Part shown: positions 25,601 to 37,600 of the stretch, in pieces
Layout of the letters: each line of letters opens with the position of its first letter
Numbering within the stretch: position 1 is the stretch's first letter
From: Gavia stellata
Taxonomy: Eukaryota; Chordata; Aves; Gaviiformes; Gaviidae
Reading direction: 5' to 3'
Assembly (NCBI RefSeq): GCF_030936135.1
Contig: NC_082611.1
Location: 11,299,001-11,363,000, forward strand
DNA: 64,000 nt
Position numbers and translations under genes: made by a program
The notes under the pieces: model-generated
The model's database searches: none
The model's input: only the letters and a program-made list of their open reading frames with translations
What the model was told of the DNA's origin: nothing

Positions 25601-28600
25601 ATCAATGTAAAATGTACATCTAAACTATAATTTAGGAATTGTGCAATACTAATTTTTTTCTAAACGGGTGACTGTGTTCCTAAGGGACTTTACAATCCTG
25701 CTGGCATTCAGAGTGAACGTGCAGAAGCCAGCCTTGGAGAAAGAATTTAAAGTGTTTAAAAGCTTTACTAAAGATGAGTATTTCTAGTTAAAAATGTAAC
25801 TACTTTCATTCTGGTTTTGTTTTTATTTTGTTTTATTTTTTAAGTACTGTTAACTGAAGAAAGCTAATGCTTGTGCATTCTACTTTAGATAACTTGGAGA
25901 ATGGAGAGGGGCATGAACATGTTGTCCATGCAGTAGAACTGGTTCCAAGAAGATCTGATCTTCCTTACAGGTACGTGTCAAGTATGTTTTTCTTAAAGGA
26001 AAAAAATCTTCATCCTGTAGCTCCAACATATTATTGTTACCTAATAAATAGCTACTCAGTACTGGAAAACAAACTATTCATCAGGGTACTTTTGCAAATG
26101 TTTGGAAAGACAAATGCAAAAGTCTACACTTCCCTTTTTGCATAGTTTCATATATTGAACTTTTCCTGATTATCTTGAAGGAGTCATGTAGTCATTTCAA
26201 ATAACAGGCAGACTTAGCCTCCTGATTTTGAAAATAGGTTTTATGTTGATTTTTATGTTATTTTTTACTGTGTTCTCCATGGCCTGTTGATTTGGATCTT
26301 TTTGTATGCATTCTTAAATCAGACTCACAGCTGATACATTAAAGGATAGTTAAACATAAGTTGATTGAATATGGGTGAATATGATGACAATTCTAGTTTC
26401 TGGAATGCTTTTTTGTTAAGTTTTGAGTTCAGGATTTTGTTCTCTTTTATTGATGATACTGTGCTTTTATGTCTAGAGTGGAAGTCAGTCCTCCAGCTCA
26501 AGTGAATACATTAAACAATATGTTGCCTTCAGCCACTGTGCCAGAATCCATGACAATTAGTAAGTACTTCCTTCATGTATCTAGATTGATGGAAATAACT
26601 TCGAAAGCCCTGTAACTCTTCATTTCTATTTTTATTTCAGTAAGATCTGTTAAGAGAAGCATACAGCACTTCATTACTGATACGCTGACCACATTAGAAA
26701 TGACTGCTCTAAAATGATTTTTGTATTGGCAGATCCCAGGTTATGGTTCATTGCAACTGGTATGACATTAGCTTCACTTTTCACAGGCAAGCTGATGTCA
26801 TCCTTGTACTAGATGTGGCTTAAGTAGTTAAATGAACAATAATGATTTAATTTGATTAACATCTTCAAATCTCTGCAAGCTCTGAAAACACTAATGGTTG
26901 GTTCTGATGTGATCTTACTTATTTTGCCTGCTTTCATTAATGCCTAGTTGGAAAAAACCCCAAACAAACCCGGAACTCTTTCTATGTACACTCAGTCTAT
27001 GGTTTTGATATGGAAATCTGCTCCAAACATAAATATGGCTTTCATAAGCAAAAACTTTAGTTAAGATTAAGGTGGAGGACAGTCATACTTGCAGTGGTGT
27101 TAAGAGTTGAGCTGGACAGGATAAAATAGCCTTTGCTGTAGAAAGAGATTAGTAGAAGTGCAGGAAGTTTGTTTACTCCATCTTTAATCATTTTTCTTCA
27201 CATAAACTTGTAGAACAAAGACTTAGTTTTTAAACTGATGAGCTGACTAAACATGTAAGCCAGTATGGTTTTATTTTCCTCACTGTACAGAAAGTTTTGT
27301 AACTGAACTGGTGGATATGGCTTTGTTTCTAAAGCTCTGGGGTATGTGTTTGTCTGTTTCTTTTTATAAATTTAAGTACGTACAAATTTTAAATTATGAC
27401 ATTTGGGAAGTTAGAAGTGATGCAGCCAAGATTCTTTTCTGAAACTGATTTATGAAATCATCAAAATGAATGCACCCTTAAGATATCCTAGTCTCCTATG
27501 TTCAAATGATATCTGTGTCAGCATATGTTAAAGGAGGTAGACCAGGCATTTTCAGTGGGTACTGTTTCAGGCTCTGGCATGGGTCTGCTGACTGAGCTTT
27601 ATAAAGCTGTAAAATCCTTTCTTACGAAGTTCTTTATGAAATGGGAAACTAATTTGAGACTTTTAAGTGACATAATTGAAGGCGTAGATGGAGTTACTGT
27701 TGATAGTTACTGCGAATCTTTGGTCACTGGATATTCTCTGCTCATGTTATTACTACAATATCCTTTCATTCTTACATTTTTATTTTATTTTTCAGTAATA
27801 GAATTTTAATGGGAAAGTTTCTGATTTTATTGCACTCTACTGATTTTATTGTTTTGTAGGTGTATTAGGTACCAGCAGGGGCCGCAATTGGTCTCCCTCA
27901 GTTGCTCAGTTAGTTCTTATGTGTAGTTAAGACAGCTATAAAATAGAAAGTAAATCTTGGGATTTTTCAATTCTTGTACTTAGCAATTTGTAAATGAAAT
28001 GAACGACAGGATCAACAGAAGCATACATGCTATCATTAGTTTTCCATTCTAGAGAAGGTTTTGGTGGAAGGAAGGGTGGAAGCATGTGAAAACAATCTAT
28101 AAAGCCAGTCAGAACACTTAGTAAATAATCTAATTATCATTACAATCAAAATTCAGCTGACTATACATATAAGTTAATACCTTGATAATAGCTGATCCCA
28201 GATACATTCAAAGAAAACACTTTTTTCAAGTTCGTTGTTACTGGTCATAGATTCTCCATACAGGAAGAATTCAGTGCTATGACAAAGCCAGACACTGAAG
28301 CGCTTTTTCTCTATTGCAATTAGCAGAAGAATTATTAAACGGTGAGGCTTATAGCTTGGTTGCATAGCAACTAATTCTAACACATCAGACAAAAAAAATG
28401 GAATGCAATAGCGCAGTGAGAAAAGCTGTGAGGTCTCCAGTGACTGGATTTTTATGCTTCTTACTTCTAAAGACAAAGTCTGAAATGATAATTTTTTTTT
28501 AATCTATTCTTTTCCTGCTTCCTTTCCAATTTACTAATATAGTACTAACCTTTTCTTGGTTCTTTTGATATGCAGGCTAGAAAATTATGTTATGAGAAGC

Positions 28601-31600
28601 TGTAATTTAAAATTTCTGCCATTTTGAATTATTTTCCTGAATTTATGTCCCATGCATTTCTAAGGTATAGGTTAACTTAGCAGCAGGTACATCTCAAAAA
28701 AATACTAATACCGCACAAGAGAAATCCTAATCCATAGAGTTAGAGTGTCGCTGTGTATGTTAGACAACATTTGAAAACTTGCCCTACTTTACAGATCATT
28801 ATGTTTTATAACCAATTTTATAAAGCAGTGAGTTTGTCAGAAGTTTTATATTTATGCGCCTATTCCATTATGTGATTTTTTTTTTCCATTTTTTAGAAAT
28901 TTGTATTTATCTTGTCATATTTGAATCACAAACAATTTTATGTCTGCTCCAGTTATTGCCATTGGAAGATTGTATTTTCAGCATTGTTTTACACCAGGAA
29001 AATCTGTCCTACCGGCACAAGTGTCCCCACTTTGTTTTTGCAGTGGGAAAAAAGGAAGTTCCAAAACTTTCATTTTAGAAGGATGCTACTTGTGTCCTTC
29101 TTTACAAGGTTTTTTGATTATAGTGCTGTTTCTAGTAAATAATTGGGAACTTAGTTTTTCCACTATAATTTTCCTCAGTTTTTAAAGTTGGGCTTAACCA
29201 CAAGGATTAGCAAAGGTTGTAGTATTGTACATTATTCCATATTTTTTCACATATTCTTGAGAAAGCCCCCAGTTTTTCATGATCACTGAAGAACTTTAGT
29301 CACTAATCAAACCTACATATTGTATTTTAATGCTGGCTATGTAAGTAAATAAGGTGTATGTTTTTGTACTTTCTGCATCCTCTAAATAGCTTCTGACCTG
29401 TTCTGTAACTTGGTTGCCACCAGTCACTGACAGGTGCTAAATTCTTGTGACTTGTCTGAAGGCACAGCTGTGAAAGAGGATGTATAAATTTCATCATGGA
29501 GAAAAAAGCTGTAGTTCATCTTACGGACTTTTTTGGTCAGGACCCTTCTATACAGTAGAAGGACAACACGGTATTGTCTAATTTGTTTCCTACTAAAATC
29601 TGCCCTATTAATAGTGACATGACAGGATAATATTTACAAGATTTTGGAGCACTAAACAAAAGCTTAATCGACAATGTTCATACAGGCAGCTTTGGGAGTA
29701 TGTCTTTAAAGGTCAGACTTCTGATTTAAGATGTAAATAGTGTGCTGGAAGTTTTATTTGTCTCTGAAAATATCTGTGTAAATTTGCACTCAGGAAAATA
29801 AAAAAAAAATCGTTCCTGTAGACTGCTCCCAGCCCACCCTGATATTCTATCTGCAGGATTGCAGAGGAGTGCTGCATGACCTTGTGTACACTGAGAGATG
29901 ATTTCACTTACAGCTCATTCTTCATAACAAGTGATTGCAAATCATACTTATCCAATCTTTGGCTAAACAGCAGAAGAGTTGTGAAACTTATGACTTTTCT
30001 GGAGGTTGCTGGGAAATTGACAGGTGTTTCTTGAAGTGTGGCACTTTTTTATTTCATGCTCTGAATGTGACCTTATAAAAACTTTATAGAAGCTAGATTT
30101 TGCATGTAGTATGCAAGTGAATTAAAAAATGTTTTAAAGCAAATATTGACTTTATTAGTAATGGGGCACTACAGATTAATTTCAACAATAAAGGAGAATT
30201 TTTGGTGTTTTATAAAGTGAGTTTTAGTATGTAAAATTTTTAATTAGCACATTCCTTGATTTTTATGTTATCTTACTAATGAAGAAAGACCTAATTTGGA
30301 ATTATTCATTTGCACGTGGGAATCCTTTTTTTTTAAGAAGTTGTTGCAAAATATCTCTTTAAGATTACATAATTTGAAAGACTTCACTAGTTACCTTATT
30401 ATATCTGCCTTTATGAAACTCTGATTTTCACTTGAATTTTAGATATGTTGGTGTTGAATGCTGATCCTTAATAACAGTAATGTATCTCTTTCCATTAATA
30501 TTACTTTACAGAATGTAACTGACGTATCAAGCACAGAACAATTCAGAAGTAGGATATAAACTCTAACATCAATTTTCTGAAGTGGGTATACTTGGCTATC
30601 CTCCCACTGTTTTTATTTAAAAAAAAAAAAAAAAAAGAGAGGGAGAAAGATTGAGGTTGCAAAGTCCAGAAGTAGGAAAATCCTTTTTCTAACCCACACA
30701 ATGAATGAGACGTAAGTCTGCTAAAAAAATTAGTTTATGATCATGCACTGATCTCAGAGGCAAGCGTAACACACAGACAAAAGCTTATGAACTGTGGATG
30801 TTCTGGCAGATTTGAAGTGAACCTACTGCAGTGTATGATACTGGATTTACTTTGCATTCAGCTGACTGTTCTGACATGCTGCTAAAATTTTTCAAGAAGC
30901 ATAAGCGAGAATAAAAAATGATGATTTTTGAAAGTTTTGACTGTTATGCCTGAATTAAATAAGATGGTGTCCTTTTAGTTCTATTCAGTTACTTGCATCA
31001 AAAGATCATGAAATTAAAGTTTCTGATTTTTTTTTTTCTTGATCACTTTTTATTTATTTAATTGCACTAGTGAATATTTGACTCCTTTATATTTACTGTG
31101 GTTGGAGAGGTTAAAGTAGTGTTGATGATAAACTGTATAGTTCTTCTGTTTGTTTTGAGTAATTGATAGAAAATATGACTCCTTAATACTCATAACTTCA
31201 AGAAGAAATAACATAGGTATAGCAATGAAGCGATATTGCTGCTAGGGTAAGCACAGGCTGTAGAAACCTTCTTGGAATCATGGGCTCTTAGTCCAAACTA
31301 GTTGTTTGTGTTGATGCTTTCTTCCACATCTCCGCTGCTGTCCATAGTTGAACTAAATTAGCAAGAAATACTGAGTATGAAGTGTGTTTTGCTTTTGTGG
31401 TCCTAAATTAAGCATTGATTTTTGTCCTATATGTGATAATGAAATTTAGAGTTTCTGCTTTGCTGTGTTTCTGCAGTATTGTTAATTCCATAACTCTGAG
31501 GAAAAAATGAGGCAAATGGAAATAAAAAGCATTTTAACATCTTTTATTTCAAGAGGCTTTTTTCTTCTCCTTTTATGCAAACCATGTTCTTTAACAGAAC

Positions 31601-34600
31601 CATGTTCTTTAATTTTGCTTTCATGCTCTGCTTACTTATGTGTGTGTTGGAGAGGGGAGTGAGAGAAGTTGGGATTTCAACTTTGTACTCATGCAGAAGA
31701 TTCTGGGTGGAATAAGGGAAAAAAGATTAAGTTATTAGGCAAGTTAAGGTTACAATTTGAATAGGCTGGTAAAATTGGAAAAAATTGAGACAATTTATAA
31801 TAGCTTCACTGTTTAAATGTTAATAAATCAGTACACATGTAAACAGACTGAGTATGCATACAGGCAATTACTGTAGAGTAGTCACCCCAGCATAAGTGCA
31901 GAGCCAGCACTACAATAACTTGAGTAGCAATGGCTTTAATTTATTCAGTCAGAGAAATAATAGCAACTAACTCAGGTTGCGCATTATGATAGTTTAATGA
32001 CACTCTTGAAATATTTAAAATGTCATTGGCTTGATGCTTTCTTGAGGAGGATTCTGGATTCAACTTTATAGTTAAAGATCTTTATTTTGTTACAGAGTGT
32101 TACTGTACTGAAAGCTTACTGTGGATGTTTTTTCCTGTGTTGCACACTTGTAGAATGCTTGAACACTTATTGGATTATTCTATTTTCCTCATCCTTAGAG
32201 CAGTTTTTTATTTCACAGACAGGCTGGTGGATTGTGGTCCATTTTGACAACATTACATATTATTTTTTTCAGGATTATTACAACCTACCAATTTTCCACT
32301 GCCCAAAAAGCCCACCAACAAACCACAAAATAATTGAAACGAAAAAACCTCAAAAGCCCCAACCTTTCCAATCTGCCTTCAAAGTGGTAGTGTTTCATGA
32401 TGACCAAAAGAATACTAAAAGTGTGTTGAGTGTCATAATCACCAAGTTAGATATTGTATAGCTAAATATGATACTTAAATCTCAGAATGTAGGGTTTGGT
32501 CATTTTTTTTGGTGGGTTTTTTTTTCTCCTGGAATAAATGCTAGTCAATAGAAGCTATTATAGACCATCTTTCGAAAAATAGTCATGAAAACAATGGAGC
32601 ACAGTATATTTTGTCATATATAATCTTTCCATTCTAACTTTTTCTACAATTGCTATGTAAATTGCAGGGGTTACCTGGTCACTTCAATGCAATATGAACT
32701 TTACTTTTGCCAAAAAGGGTGTTCCACCTTTTATTTCTCATTCTTACTGACTAAAAAGGTGTTCTGTTCTGCCCTGATAGCTTTCTGCTATGTCCCTTGT
32801 GCCAGCAACAGTATTAAACTCAACAGTAAGGTCACTTGGCAACTGCTTGTCTGAAAAGTAGCCCAGCAGAAAAACAAAACCAAACCAGTTTTGAGCTGGC
32901 TCAGTTCCTGCTAGGACACTGTCCGTGTATAAACACCAGTGCCAAACAAGGGAGGTGGTAGCAATGGTGGGTAGGCAAGCTGGAATGTCCTTTTTGCTGA
33001 AAGCACAGACTTAGGAAGACTGATGAAAGTAGCCATGTAATCACAGCTTTGGTTTTGAATGTGAGTAATGTTATCAAGGGAGAAAGCAGAAGTCTCCAGT
33101 TGTTATTATTTTTTTATTAATGTTAGTATTTAATACCCACGAATTTAACTTTCGGCTTTTCCTCAAGATTTGGATTTTTTTTTTTTTGATAGCTATATAG
33201 AGCACTCATATAAAGATGCTAAGTTACTGTAGAAAAATAATTATTCCTTCTGTGCTGAATTAATGGAGTGCAAAATCCCTCTAATGGCCTACTGAAATGT
33301 TTCGTGCTAATGTCAATTAGTTCTCAAGCTGTAATGTGGAATGGGTAGGAAAATAATTGTCTACTTTCTCCCTGGCCAAAGAAGCAGAAATGTTTTGGAA
33401 GAAATCTAGCATGAAGAAATTGGATTGGCTGATTTCAAGTGATATGAGAACCCTGCTGAATCCTGCAAGGGAGGATTTACCAGCGGATTACCAATGCCAG
33501 ACTAGAATTGTGGTATCTGCACTGACTGATACATTTGATTGACACAGTAAAAACTTTCACGTTTTGTCCACTACTAGAGTTTGGCAGACTTAATCTGGTC
33601 CACGGGACAGTGTTAAGTTTTTTTTTTTTTTTTCTTGAACTAGCAAAAATTTCTGTAACCATAGAAGATACTAAGAAAGATACAGGTAAATCAGTGAACT
33701 GAATGTAAAGGGGAAAAAAGTTGTCCAATGGCTTTGCTTACTTGAAGAAATTAGGTAATACCAGTTCTGTTAGTATGTTTTCAGTAAAAGCACAAAAAAT
33801 TTGCTGACGTCTGCTTTGAATACTTGCAGGACAGAATTGGCTGATTTATTATATATAAACATAAGAGCATTTCATTTAGCTGTTGTGAGGGATGTTTTAA
33901 TATAATTGTGTCCCTGCAGAAGCTCTCATAAAATTATTGATTAACATATATGAAATTATTAATGAAATTTTTAAAAAAATGTAGTTTAGGACATGTATCC
34001 ATCCTGATGTTTGCTAGAAGCCATTAAAATCTTTGAAGACCTGTTGTATTTCATATATTCATGCAAGATCTGGAAGTCAGAATCTGTTTTAGATCAGATG
34101 ATTAAGTCCTAATATTTTTCTGTAAATTTGTAGTAAATAGTAATAGTACAGCTGTACAGTTATATGGTAAAACCTTTATAATAGCAGAAGGACTCCAGGT
34201 GATGCAGTGCTTTGAGCTGACACTTCTCTGTAGGGTAATCAGCTACTCTGGTATCACTGTTAAACCTAACCCCAAAGAAGTCTTTAAAAATCCTAAAATT
34301 CTGTCTTTTATTTTTAAATTTTTATTCTTGATATAATGACAGAAAGTATTTTTAAGGTATTTAGAGGAAATAAAAAGGTTTTTATAGGACATAACAAGAT
34401 TCAGAAATCCCATTGTCTTTAAGACAAGCTTGAGAAGAAATGCCATGAAGAAGCAATGGCATTATCTCTACTCCGGTCTCACTGCAATAGTTATATTTCC
34501 TGTGTCAGAATTTATAGCAAGGAAAACAAGCAATTTGAAGAAATTAAACAAGTAACAATGTATCTCATTAATATGCATGTAGCGAAAAGGTGCATCGTCC

Positions 34601-37600
34601 CCATACGTCTGTGATTAAAACAAAACAGCTGCAGCCACAGGGAAACTTGTAAACATTTGTATTAAAGCCAGATGCAGACCAATTTGATTTGATCAGTACT
34701 TCTCATACTGTGTTAAATAATTCCTTTTTTGAAAGATTGCTCAAATTAGTGATGAGATTAAGAGCATTTTTATGTGCTTTGCTGAATAGCAAATGATGTT
34801 GGCATCATCTTAAGCATGTTGCTGAATTAGTGCCAAAATGTCCATGACTTTTAGATCTGAAATGAGCAAAAATACACACAGAAATTCATCTTTTTTGTCC
34901 CTTCTCTTTAGATGAACTTCGTCAAGCTATCGTGGCCATGATGAATAGAAAGGATGAACTGGAAGAACAGAATAGGTAGTTTTCTTTTTCTAGTCAAGAG
35001 GCACTATAACTTTTTAAAATCTGTTCTCTAATACAAGCTGTCCTTTGTGTAAAGCTATGCATAATCTTTGTGTAAACTTTTTGATGTATATGTTATTTTT
35101 CTCTGAAAAGTAAGCTTAACACTTCAATATTCAACTGTTGATACTGAGAAGTAATGTTTGCAGGTCAACTTTTTCCTTTGAATTCGAATCATATATAACT
35201 CCTCCTATCTTGGGACCTTTTGCCAAGTTGTGTTTTTTTCAAAACCAAAACTTACAGACAAAAGATTCTTAAGATAGCTTTCCAAAGGAGTAAAAGTTTG
35301 TCCTTATACAAATATTTGGAAAATTTCCTTTTTTCCCCTTCTGGTGCAGAAGTGATGTAGGATGGCTAACAATGTTAGGCTGAAAGCGGCTGTCATTTGT
35401 GGGTGTCTTTATGTTCACTTGGGGCAAAATGATGATGTAGATGTAAAATTACAAGTTGCTTATTTAGAATGCTATCAAACCTACTTTGTATTTATTTAGT
35501 CTATTGGAACACGTCATTAGATGAAGGAAAATACAAATGTATTCAAGACATACTGTTGTTATGCTGTCATAGGGCTATTTTGGTAATTTACATTTTTCTA
35601 TAGATATTTTAATTTTTATTTTTAAGGTTGAGACTACCAACTGATCCCATTTTCCTGCCTCTTATCTTCCCCACTCCCATAATTGCAAGTTATTGCCTCA
35701 TTCAGCTTTGCGCTTTTTGGCAGAAGGACGAGGATGCTTTGGGTTTTACCATTATGCATCATGCTGACCTTTGCTATCTTATCAAAGGTTTTACTCAGAG
35801 ATCTAGGGCAGTGCTCTCAGTAGAGACAAGACCCCTACCTGTGTCCTGCTCTTGCTAGTAAATACATTGCTTATACATTATTCCTGAGATGTATGGACTT
35901 GCACTGAAGCACTGAAACCAGATTATAAGCTGTTTTCTATAATAAATTCTTTCTGCACGGTGATATAGTAGATAGCATAGTAGGTTGTGCTTTGGGTATG
36001 TTGATGAGATTGTAATACAAGTTAATAGTAAGCACTTAGAACTGTTTTGATTGGGTCCTTTTCTCCTTGTAGCTTTTCATATCTTCGTGTAATCAAATCA
36101 GGTGAATTTGTTACATTGAATAATGAAATTTTAGGGTGACATTAATGGTATCATTCAGGCAACCTACTCCGTGATTCATAGGGTATCCTCTAATTACTAG
36201 GTAGTGTTTGCAGTGTTCTAACAGAAGCTGCTGCCTTCTTCCAGATCTCTGAGAAATCTGCTTGATGGAGAGATGGAGCATTCTGCAGCACTAAGGCAGG
36301 AAATGGACAACTGGAGAAGGAAGGTAGCGGAACAGGAAGAGCGACATGCCACAAAAGTCCAAGCCTTGGCACGGTAAGAAGTGCTGAAAGTGTCATAAAA
36401 AGTAACAGCAGTGGAACAACGGAATAAAAAATTCTGCATACAAGAAAAAATAATTTTCAAGTAGTTTTAGTTTTCAGAAGAACATAAGTGATTTAGGACT
36501 AAAAACCCCATGGACTTTAGTTGAATTTAAGCTGAAAAAACCTTTGGAAGATTTTCTGACAGATTTAGTGGCCTTGTGATTTTTGTTTTCTTAAGTGTTA
36601 ACAGTAAGTGAGAGTTATTGTGAGAGTAAGTGAAAATATTAGTAAAACCACCGTTACAGCTCCAGAGGAAAGAATATTAGTGAGCTGAACTTATGACAAC
36701 ATCGATTTTAATTTTAAAAAGTAATCAAACTAATATTAAGAAATATAAGCCGTGAAAATAACGGCAGTTAGATAATGAGACTAGATGCAAAGGAATACAC
36801 GTAGGTGTAAGGTAAATGTAAGAAGACTTCTCTCTTCATATATCTGTTTTGTCCAGTTCTAACCCCCCTCCCTTTTTTTTAAATTAATTTTTACTTTACT
36901 TGATATTTGGGACATTCTTGGTGTAGCTGTCTGCCCAATCCGGAACAAATGGCAATCTCAAGGTCCTGTGTTTTTTCCTTCTGTTGGATATATAATATTC
37001 TTAATGTTGTTGAAGTACCTAGCACTGTCTACAAACAGTATTTTCCAAACCTCAAATCTGATACAGCTTTTAAATATAAGGGGGTGGGAAGGGGAACAGA
37101 AACACCATGTCAATGTTTATTGTGAACAGACTTGTTGCTGTCCTAGAATAATGAAATGCTTATTCTAGTAGTGGAAATGGCTGCTTTGGTCCATGTGTAG
37201 AACATATCTTTTTTTTTTCAAAAATACACAAGCTAGATTGTTGGCATTCTAGCTCTCGAATCTGCAGCCAGCGAGGACTTGTTTTGGAGACTATTTCATT
37301 TTAATATTACGCCACAGTGTTTCCTCTGGTAGATGTCTTATAGTTCCACATTGAGATTAATATGGGGACCCCTCTCCTCCCAGCAAGTTCTTGCTTCAGT
37401 CAGTAGGAATTGTGTTGAGTGGTCCTAGTGTCAGTTAAGTTACGTCGGAATATTTGTGTCTTTATTTATTGCTTTCAGTTATATAGATTGTGTCAGTGTC
37501 AGCTGCTGCTGACACAGAAACCCTTCTGTACGTACCCTCACGTATGTAAGCAGTAAAGAATGGATTACCCAGCCTTTTTAGTGACGTTTCCATGCAATCT

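Larger units (their letters stand above)
21960..25888 (+). other. SNX29: SNX29 GC-AG intron (3929 bp) with CR1 copies
   Basis: The donor is GC and the acceptor is TACTTTAG. It contains a large minus-strand CR1 (22434-23153), a plus-strand CR1 piece (23263-23408) and slightly GC-richer unique DNA at about 23990-24600. No additional exon is recognised. Confidence 0.75.

Noticed and set aside
27525..27809. 94-codon plus-strand open frame ([13 protein letters not shown]...) as a possible extra exon
   Set aside because: No pyrimidine tract or good acceptor before it, a poor donor after it, no family resemblance, and inclusion would disturb the well-supported exon 11 to exon 12 junction.
28174..28476. 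100-codon minus-strand open frame as an antisense gene
   Set aside because: No domain, no promoter or splice context, composition like other AT-rich chance frames.
28854..29185. Three overlapping plus-strand open frames (74-81 codons)
   Set aside because: Overlap in different frames without homology or splice sites; chance open frames in an intron.
32087..32461. 124-codon plus-strand open frame
   Set aside because: Composition is that of translated AT-rich intron (many F, Y, I, K), with no recognisable domain or splice context.
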